Below, one piece after another: positions 55,860 through 64,000 of a DNA stretch of 64,000 bases. Source of the stretch: Heliocidaris tuberculata (lineage: Eukaryota > Echinodermata > Echinoidea > Camarodonta > Echinometridae). Under the pieces are notes generated by a model. The model saw nothing but the letters and a program-made list of their open reading frames with translations, was not told where the DNA came from and searched no databases. The stretch is taken from positions 17,851,332-17,915,331 of the forward strand of contig CM046835.1 in the NCBI GenBank assembly GCA_025618425.1. Direction: 5' to 3'. Numbering within the stretch: position 1 is the first letter of the stretch; the number at the start of each line of letters is the position of its first letter. The translations under genes were made by a program, and so were the position numbers.

Positions 55860-57010
55860 TCGGGAGTACGCTAAATCTGTTGGTGCCCTTGGCAGTGGCG
55901 GCACCAAGGGGGGGGGGGGGGGGGCATGGGGAGGCATTTGCCCCCCCCAGTCAGAAGCTTTGCCCCCCCAGTTGCCCCCCCCCCAATAATTTTCGGAGTG
56001 AAAAAAAATAAAAGGGTGGAAAATGTAAAAGAAAAGAAAAGGAAATAAAAAAGTGAAAAAGGAATGGAGAAAAGAAGGAAAAAGGAAGAAAACGGAAACT
56101 TGGAAAGCAGTGGTGGCATCAAGGTGGGGGGGGGGCATGGGGCAAATTTGTTCGCTCAGCTCGTGGGTAGTTTTATAGCCGAATAATTTCTGTACATTTC
56201 CACTACAATAGTGTCAAAATTTTTGCTCGCTCGCTTCGCTCGCTCGCAATACAGGCCTATAACTCCCACCACATAATCAGATGATGATCAAATGTCCTCA
56301 TATTGGGGTAGTTTTATAGCCGAATATGTAATTTCTGTACATTTTTACTACGAAAAATGTCAAAATTTTTGCTCGCTCGCTTCGCTCGCTCGCAGTATAT
56401 AACTAACACCTCTTTATAATCGGGCAGTTCAGCTAGATGCTCAAAATGTCCTCATATCTGGGTAGGTTTATAGCCGAATATTCTGTACATTTTCACTACA
56501 AAAAGTGTCAAAAATTTTTTGTCCGCCCTTGCCCCCCCCCCAACATTGTCTTTTGCCCCCCATTTGCCCCCCCCCCCCCCCACTTTAAAAATCCTGGTGC
56601 CGCCACTGGCCCTTGGAAATACAAGCATATTGACGTCTTGGAAGATGTGCAGAGGAGGGCCACTCGACTTGTTCCCTCTTTGAAAGGTCTCAAATATACG
56701 AAGAAAGACTACGTAAACTGAAACTGCCTATACCCTGGTTTATAGACGAGCTCGAGGCGATATGATTGAGACCTTCAAAATGATAAAGATATATGATCCA
56801 AGTGTAACGCCTCTTCTTGGGCTCGATATTTCAAGGACGAGGGGTAATAGAAAGAAGAGCCAATAAAAGTATATGTATAGTAATTTCATTTCCATGAGAG
56901 TAGTAAATATGTGGAACAGCCTCCCAAACTGTGTTGTGGAGGCTGATAGTGTCATACATTTTGAAAATAAACTAGATAGTTCTGGCGCAATACTTAATCT
57001 AAATTCAAAT
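55850..57010 (+). pseudogene. LINE ORF2 C-terminal fragment split by a hAT element
   Basis: Before the insert the frame reads REYAKSVW (55864-55887), and after removing the insert and one target copy it continues as CPWKYKHIDVLEDVQRRATR, then LVPSLKGL. This is the canonical LEYANSVW...VQRRATKLVP block of CR1/Rex-type LINE proteins. Later blocks follow in other frames: YRRARGDMIETFKMIK near 56745 and RVVNMWNSLPNCVVEADSV near 56895. At least two frameshifts. No RT core, so this is a 5'-truncated remnant. The exact 5' boundary is unclear. Confidence 0.85.
55893..56608. mobile_element. 716-bp hAT-like element inside the LINE fragment
   Basis: Ends CAGTGGCGGCACCAAGGGG and TCCTGGTGCCGCCACTG with a perfect 8-bp target duplication GCCCTTGG (55885-55892, 56609-56616). 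Same family as 2635-4407. The interior has three diverged ~145-bp tandem units (near 56165, 56310 and 56458) sharing TTTTATAGCCGAATA and TGTCAAAATTTTTG; the first two also carry GCTCGCTCGCTTCGCTCGCT. Confidence 0.92.
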
Positions 57011-57107
57011 GCAGAGCAGCTCTCCCCCCCCCCCCCCCCCCCCCCCGTGTCCATACCGCCGGAGTCCTATCAGACAGAGGATCTGGACATAGGGGCATCA
57101 CTGCGTC

Positions 57108-57250
57108 CTGGGGAGCGTTTCATGAAAGGAAGTTGTCAGATATTTTATCCGACAACTGTTATAAGCTACTGAAATCCTTGCATCTGATTGGCTGAGAGCA
57201 AATTTGTCGGATAAAATATCCGACAAGTCCTTTCATGAAACGCCCCCCAG
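57108..57250. mobile_element. 143-bp MITE with CTGGGGNGCGTTTCATGAAA ends
   Basis: Left CTGGGGAGCGTTTCATGAAA, right inverse of TTTCATGAAACGCCCCCCAG. Inner inverted GATATTTTATCCGACAA / TTGTCGGATAAAATATC. No clear target duplication. Confidence 0.88.
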
Positions 57251-58040
57251 AACTCAACCTTATTAAAGTAACCTTACAATGATCCCCAAGGCACGTGTCT
57301 CCTTTTCATTTTAGACCCTTTAAAAATTACTGTTTCTTGTGCTCTTTAGCCTGGAATGGTGCTATTTCCTATAAATTACAATCATTTTTTTCTTTTCTCC
57401 CCCTTTTTTCTCTTTTGCGTTTTTGCTCCATTTCACATTTCAATATTGTCGCCAGGGGCACGCCGCGCCGTGCCCCCTCTACCCCTAGATCCTAGATAAG
57501 CCACTACTACTGCTCCCTACTATCCTCTCAATTTTGTATTTATTTATTTATTTTTTAAATTTAAATTTTTTTTTCGGGGGGGGGGTATCCTAATAAAAAG
57601 AATTAGGAACGATATTAAAAGCATATTAATAATTTTAAGCATAATTATTATTTTTTTTTTTAAACCCCAAACAAACAAACGATAAGCAAGCTCCTAGCTC
57701 CTGGCCTGGCGATGGCGCGGCCTGCGCCTCCAGAGGGCGATATCATTAATAATTCTTTCCAATTGGCCCAACATGGCAGACAGGTACAACCAACTCCTTC
57801 TCTCGAAGAATCATCCTAAATCAAACAAATCCTGTATTATTACTGGAAGATATTAACATTATATATAATCTATATAATTATAAATGGATATATTGTAAAA
57901 ATTACCACGGATATCTGACTAGTTTTCTAAAATATTGACGTCTTGAAGTACGGTTATCGCTGACGTCGTACATCACACTGAATAACTTGGTTCTGTCGAT
58001 CATCAGCATCATCATCGACCGACTCATATTGTAAATTAGT
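57251..58040. other. Non-coding stretch
   Basis: T/C-rich 57380-57440 and a G-run at 57576. A short ATG frame at about 57773 (MADRYNQLLLSKNHPK) opens in a good context but ends after 27 codons with no donor; not called. Confidence 0.45.
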
Positions 58041-58044
58041 CATT

Positions 58045-60297
58045 GACATGGTGGTGGATCCAGTGTCCGAACACTTTTCAGAAAATCAACGATAACAAAT
58101 GAAATATCAAACGAATATTTGTCAAACATGGAATTTATAAAAGACAACGTAGATTTTAAGTGATTGATTAACTTTGTGAAAAATTGTAAAATCAGCTCAA
58201 ATGCCAGTGAATTGTGTGCAGTCCTCTAACTACATAGAAAATTAAGGATATGTGAAAGTATGAGAGAAAATGGAACCCGTTTACTATCCTAAAAAAGAGA
58301 AAATCGCGATCAATTGCAAGCGCAAGTTGCTCGGCTTCTTGGCTGCGCTGCAGTCACAAAAACCAAGCACCAGCGCTTGGCGATTTCAGAGCGGGTTTCC
58401 AGCCCGTACGGTATTCTGTGATAGAGCGAGGTATGCCAACCGTAAGAGTTATTTAGGGTTCGGTGGTACCGTACCGGTACTCTATCCCGGCATCAATGTT
58501 CAATCGTAAATATCTTGATATAGATCTAGACCTATAAACGGCCGATCAGCTTATAAAACTCAAGCGATTCCTGTCTGAGCTAAAGGTTTGCAATTATGAT
58601 TGCAGGAATACAGCATTAGCTGGAACAGTGATTTTTTTTTTTCAATCCTGGGCAAAGTTAATCAATGCCTTTAACCCTTTCAGGACAGGAATTATTTAAG
58701 AGCTCAATTGATCACATTTTGTTCTGCAAATTGGCAACAACAATATTTTTCTTTTAGTGCTACGTGGTTCTAATAAGATGTAATGTCTTGAAAATAATAT
58801 ACATGGTTAGGAACTTTGTCGAAAAGTTGAAAAAGTTGCCAATTTGGACAAAAAACAATGATTTTGAATCTCTTAATGTGTTGCCAATTTAAGGATGTTC
58901 AATCTTATTCTCCTTTTTAAAATTCCTGGCATCAAACGCAATATGATCATGCAACAAAAATGGACATAGTATGTGCAGAATTTTTTGCTCTTTCTACTCA
59001 TGCATCTGGTATATTTTTTAAGGCTCTAAATCAAAAGTTATTGGGCCAAACCACAAAATGTGGTCAATTGTCTTGAAAGGGTTAATACGATATTCCCTTC
59101 CGAGTGAACCCCTTCCCAACAACGCGGCGTTTTGGTCCCTTGAAAAAGATAGTGTATTTCCGAACGTGTGAAACCTATGGGAAAAAGACACAACCTTTGT
59201 TTCAATACTAGTAAGGTTTTCATACGCGTAGTCCCCCGCATATGAAAACCCAATTTAGGCGCTTAACTGTACGCGTTCGGTAATGCAATCTGTTCGGAAT
59301 TACAATCCATTACTAATCTATATGAAATGATCCCACACTAACTGCTGAAGCAAATTTTTAAAAACTGTTGGTCATCTCGTGAAATAAGCCACCGGTCATC
59401 GATTGTGTACACACACACTGCCGTGTAAAGTCAATGGAGGATGTGAACCCTCATAGGCATTTACACGCAATAAACTGCATGTACAAAGTGAATGCAGGGT
59501 GGCTTATTTCTGTTTTAGTTTGATAAAAATGCAGTTCGTGAAATCAGCCACCAGTCATCGAGTGTGTACACACATAATGTCGTGTCGTCGTCGTGTATTA
59601 AATGGAGCTGGAGGATGTGAACCCTCCCAGGCCCAGCGCCCAGCCCAGGCATTACCTCTACCAGCAATAAACTGCTGTAGCCTACCAAGTGAATGCGGGG
59701 TGGCTTATTTCATGAGAATGCCACTTTGGTGGCCACTTTGGTTGCTCTTTTGGCAAACCTGGAGAATAGGGGACCAGACGCGCGTGCTGTATTCAATAGA
59801 CCTGTGTGTGATAATTGTACGCCAGACGCGCGTCTCTTGACGGAATACTTGGCACACACACGGACTGACAGAGTATTGAATATGGTGGTGGATCCAGTGT
59901 CCGAACACTTTTCAGAAAATCAACGATAGCAAATTAAATATCAAACGAATATCTGTCAAACTTAAGTTACATAATGAATGCTCAAAGTCCTACAGAAAAA
60001 GAAGTTGATGGGAATTTTAAAAAGACAACGTAGATTTAATACGATATTCCCTTCTGAGTGAACCCCTTCCTAATGACGCAGCGTTCTGGTCCCTTGAAAA
60101 AGGTACTGTATTTCCGAACGTGAAAAAGTTACAACCTTTGTTTCAATAGTGTGGTTTTCATACGCGTAATCCCACACGTATGAAAACCTATTTTAGGCGC
60201 TTAACTGTACACGTTCGGTAATACAATCTGTTCGGAATTACAATCCTTGACTATACAGCACGCGTGTCTGGTCCCCTATTCTCCCGGTTTGTCGCTT
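58045..60297. repeat. Mosaic of duplicated segments
   Basis: ATGGTGGTGGATCCAGTGTC plus ~90 bp occurs at 58048 and 59881. TAATACGATATTCCCTTC plus ~210 bp occurs at 59085 and 60038. Two small TIR units with GAAATAAGCCACC-like ends lie at 59381-59510 and 59540-59711. AGAATAGGGGACCAGACGCG at 59762 is inverted near 60265-60290. Order: D1, D2, D3, D3', D1', D2'. This looks like pieces of one family duplicated and rearranged. No gene seen. Confidence 0.75.
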
Positions 60298-60369
60298 TTT
60301 TTTTCAAAACGGGGAAAGGAAAGATGAAAAGTTTCACTTCAATATTAAGCATGTTAAGACAAATCTTTA

Positions 60370-60754
60370 CCTCACTAGATCATAGATGGCATCCGACTGT
60401 CTGATATCCATGATTGGACAGGTAATTTGAATTGATGAAAAAAAAGCATTTTGCTGGCATCGCCAATATTTTTCCCGTGTTGTAGCATGTGTAGCGCTGT
60501 TGCAATCAACGACTAATTCACCAGTGAGCCATCACTGGTACTGCTGATAGTTTCCCTGTATATATGTGTACAGCGGGGGAAATCGTCGGCGGTACGGTTC
60601 AAATGATTGCGCACTAAATTTTAGTGATGTTGAGTCATTTGAATCGCTGCGCTACAACACGCGCAGAATATAGGCGATGCCAGCAAAATGCTTTTTTTTT
60701 TCCATCAAATTACTGGTCAACTCGTGGATATCGGATGCCATCTAGTAGTGAGGT
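60370..60754. mobile_element. Palindromic element of about 385 bp
   Basis: CCTCACTAGATCATAGATGG on the left and the related inverse on the right; further in, GCATTTTGCTGGCATCGCC and its inverse GGCGATGCCAGCAAAATGC, and TTGTAGC / GCTACAA. Arms of about 130 bp. Target duplication not assignable. Confidence 0.75.
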
Positions 60755-62930
60755 GAAGGATATATCTTGATATCAAGTACAAATTTTCATCTTTCCTTAT
60801 CCCTTAAAAAAAAAAATCGACCAAACTAATACAGATTCTGACTAGATCAAAGTAGATTTGTACCTGGAGCTCCGCCATGGCAGCACTACCTGGAGTTATG
60901 CTATGCCTAGCTAGCTGTACAAGCTCTGTGGCTTATGAATCTGGTAGTGGTAGACTACTGGGCCACAGTCAGAGCTGTCTGATAGGGTGACCATATTTCG
61001 CGCACATTTAAAAAAAAATTAGGAATGTGTTACTCGATCCATGATTTCCCATATTCTACAATAATTTATTTTGATAGATATATACCAAAGTCCAAACGGA
61101 AAGCCAAATTCTGGACTGAAATGGTTCCAACAAGAAAATTAATCGAATTTCGTAGATATCATGATCTCAAAATTGGATGTTGGATCGCAACGCGCTTGAA
61201 CTCGAAAAAAGGGCTTAAAAATCCACGAGACCTTATTTCACGCACTTGTCTTGAGTTTACATCTAAGTTATCCAACGTACTAGCAATCCATGACAATTAA
61301 CATAAATCATTTGCAAGACAAAATATGACGCAATCATTTGATGTCAAGTCTTACAAGTTTTGATCAATAAACCAATAATCGTCTCGCGCAGGAAGTGACT
61401 TAATCCTTGTTCTTGAAAGGGGCGGATTCTATAACTCTTTAACCAACATGGCGAAAAGAAAAGAAATTTAGCTTTTAGAAACCAGTAGATTGTATACATT
61501 TTTAAAAGGTAGAATGAACTAGGGCAGGATAAAAAGATTTCTTTATTATGAAGCTGTTTTAAGCCATCGTCATTTAATCTGGTAAAAAGTAAAGAGCGAA
61601 CAGAAAAGAAAGTTGGCTTTCAAAACAGAATTAAGAAGAACTGTCAAAATTATGATACAGGTCTGTGACTTGGAAAGAGAGAGAATTGTCAGCGCGTTAA
61701 TTTTACAAAATGCGGTTACGGTATTATTATTTTTAGAAGCTCTCTTTATAAACTAGAGCGGCGCTAAGAAGCAGATCCCGCTGTTGAACATGAACATACT
61801 TTGCGACAATCGAATCCAAGCTTTGAAAAAAGAAAGCAAATGACTGAAAGAAATCAAGTTTACATGATTAATTTAGAAAATATAAAAAGAGTGCCCCTAA
61901 ATCAAAGGAATGAAGACAATTTTTTTTCTAAAATTTTTCCAAACCTCGCTCACATTTACTGTATATCTTTTTATCATGTTCGGAGCGTTAGAAAAAAATC
62001 TTGAATTTTTGCTCACTCACTTCGCTCGCAAATGAATAATTAGACCATTACACACAACTTCAAAGTATATATTAAAAAAATAATAATCTGGAACCATGTT
62101 AAGATAGAAACCACTAGCGTAGCCAAGGGGGGGGGGGCCCCCCCCCTGAAAACTTTTGACCAAAAAATTTTTTGTTTGTCAGAGAATTATGAAGGAAAAC
62201 TGGACCCCATAAAATCTGATGCCCTCCTCCTCCCCCTGAGCGACTTTTGGAGGGCTGGCAAAAAAAAAAATCTACTCGTTAGAACAGTCAAAAAAAAAAA
62301 ATTGTAGTAAAATATAAATGTTTATTTACAAAGATAGTTACGCTACAATTCCTGAGGTTTTACCTGGCCAAATTTCTAGTGGGAACTCATATTTAAAAAG
62401 AAATTATCCATGATTAAACTCGACCGTGCAGCCGCGTGAAACCCCTGCCCTATTTTCGCTCACCCTGCATTATACAGCCTTTTACTTATCGGGACGCCGC
62501 AACCCGTGCATGCTATAGCAGAGCTGCTAATGAGCGCAAAACTTGCAAAGTTTTTGCAGCGCGTAATATGCTAGTACGCGCATGATAAAGGCGGAATGCC
62601 AATGATTTGAAAAGAAAAGACTATTAAATATGACTTATCAAAATATGGCGAGGAAATAATCATTAATTAGCTTGCATTTAAACCGATATAATCGTTTTAT
62701 TGCATGTGCGCCCACTAGTGAGCGGAATTAGGACGGGTCATCGCGGAAAAGGGACCGGAAAGTGCTTCGCGCAGTCAGCGCACTACAGACGGCCGCTTAG
62801 GATTTCAGGAGTACGAGTGTCATGGTACGATTCGCTAGAATGTTCGCGTCAAAATGGTGTACATTAGCGCCTGTATAATTCTTTAAAAGTAAAATTATCA
62901 GTGAAAAACTAAAGTGAGCGGAAACCGGGC
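60755..62930. other. Non-coding stretch
   Basis: A 91-codon ORF at 61025-61300 shows no motif I recognise. A possible degraded hAT-like end (CACTAGCGTAGCCAAGGGG) lies at 62113 with no partner. AT-rich otherwise. Confidence 0.4.
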
Positions 62931-62934
62931 AGTC

Positions 62935-63400
62935 TACGGTAGTTGTCGTTTTGTAGCCGTTTCGTTGCCATTTAGCACAAAAGGTACTCATCGTTTTGTA
63001 GCCATTTTGTAGCCGTTTCGTTGCCATTTAGCACAATATAGGTACTCGCTATTTTGTAGCCGTTTCGTAGCCGTTTCGTTGCCATTTAGCAAAATAGGTA
63101 CTCGTTGTATTGTAGCCGTTTTGTAACCATTTTGTAGCTGTTTTGTAGCCGTTTTGTAGCTCTTTCGTTGCCAGTTAGCACAATAGGTACTCGTCGTTTT
63201 GTAACTGTTTTGTCACAAATACACTGTGATTTTTACACTCAGCTTTCCATATCTACCCTCAAAATCTTTTGTTTATTTGTCGCCGTTTCCTAGCCGTTTC
63301 CTAGCCGTTTCCTGTCCGTTTCCTGTCCGTTTCCTGTGTCCTTATTTCTAAAGAAACGGCGACAAAATGGCGGCAAAACGGCTAGAAAACAGCGAGTGGC
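62935..63400. repeat. GTAGCCGTTTCGTTGCC minisatellite
   Basis: Repeated units of the form TTTTGTAGCCGTTTCGTTGC followed by CATTTAGCACAA and TAGGTACTCG (start near 62943, 63015, 63063, 63163), then CCGTTTCCTAGCCGTTTCCT units at 63283-63340. The inverse (AAACGGCGACAAAATGGCGG) closes the array at 63354-63390, giving a partial foldback. Confidence 0.85.
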
Positions 63401-64000
63401 CAACACATTATGATTATATCTCATGTTCTGATAGACATTTTTAAATCAAATTGACAGCAAAACAAAATTGATATTCCAGACTATAATTGGGTGAAATTAC
63501 AAACCAACTGAAATTTATATCATGTTTTTAAATAAGTGTCAATATATATATATAATGATATTCGATTTTTATATTTGTTTTGCCAACTATTCGTGTAAAC
63601 ATGAAATATTCACCCCTTGCTGCCCTTCTTGTGAAATGTATTGTACATGAATTACGAATACAAGTAAACCATTATTGAATTGAAAATACAGTTATGCAAA
63701 TATTGTGACATCAGAATTTGATGTCAGACCGGGACAAACAACATTCACACAAAGATCCAATAAAAATGAGTCCAAGGTCTGCGCACAAGATTTTTGAATC
63801 TACAGATGATGTGTTATAAATGAGAATCCCCCAAAGGCAAAGTAATGGTACATGTATACAATGAAAGGCAAAATGTTGTGCAATGTGAAAATATTAATTT
63901 CAACTCACAGTTTTGATGGCATCGTTTCGATAAATGAAGATATTTAGACTATAATTGATGACAATTTTTATTTATCGCAGTGCCCAGAAGAAGCTGCCAA
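63401..64000. other. Non-coding stretch to the window end
   Basis: AT-rich, with a short (TA)n at 63544-63554. No gene recognised. Confidence 0.5.

Noticed and set aside
57773..57860. Short ATG frame starting MADRYNQLLLSKNHPK
   Set aside because: Good initiation context, but only 27 codons, no splice donor and no recognisable homology.
61025..61300. 91-codon plus-strand ORF
   Set aside because: No recognisable motif, no splice context and AT-rich composition like the surrounding non-coding DNA.
62107..62290. hAT-like end CACTAGCGTAGCCAAGGGG
   Set aside because: No inverted partner or target duplication could be found, so a bounded element is not claimed.

Overview
The window is repeat-dense, AT-rich eukaryotic DNA with no prokaryotic operons. 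It has spliced gene pieces, four or more families of non-LTR retrotransposons and tRNA-derived SINEs, one LTR-type element, many terminal-inverted-repeat (TIR) DNA transposons and several foldback elements. This composition suggests a marine invertebrate deuterostome, most likely an echinoderm such as a sea urchin. That assignment is inference; no host gene here fixes the species. A 500-base run of N (1164-1663) is a fixed-size scaffold gap.

Layout. 1-7600: mostly non-coding, with a 1.77-kb hAT-like element (2635-4407) and a candidate first exon (6074). 7600-13230: nested TIR elements, among them AACGTTTT-rich elements inserted into one of two copies of a GGGCACAC element, and a TIR element (12077-13231) carrying the start of a RecQ-like helicase. 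13257-18348: a 5.1-kb unit bounded by ~130-bp LTR-like direct repeats, with a tRNA-Leu-like primer-binding site but no recognisable gag or pol. 18447-29516: an ~11-kb imperfect palindrome whose arms were later invaded by SINEs, LINEs, hAT MITEs and a second foldback element. 30100-32000: a dead L1/Tx1-like LINE. 32036-34590: another foldback plus a direct duplication. 35316-42390: a 7-kb locus where one CR1/L2/Jockey-group LINE was split by a 1.1-kb hAT-like element and a 2.5-kb TWA-target element, the latter itself hit by a MITE. 43194-48670: a 5.5-kb foldback with ~750-bp arms of CACAGTGTG minirepeats; its interior holds a spliced gene. 49009-51227: a palindromic TTAA element interrupted by an array of 421-bp repeats with four minus-strand hammerhead-ribozyme-like motifs. 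52135-64000: more nested TIR elements, a LINE 3' end split by a hAT element, mosaic duplications and a minisatellite.

How the parts relate. There is no pathway or operon here. The informative relations are insertion histories: several breaks can be closed by removing the inserted element and one target-site duplication (TSD), which restores the reading frame of the older element. The most notable items are the hammerhead-bearing tandem array (a candidate metazoan retrozyme, or Penelope-type repeat), the foldback element that brackets a phase-consistent spliced gene, the RecQ fragment inside a TIR element, and the giant palindrome.
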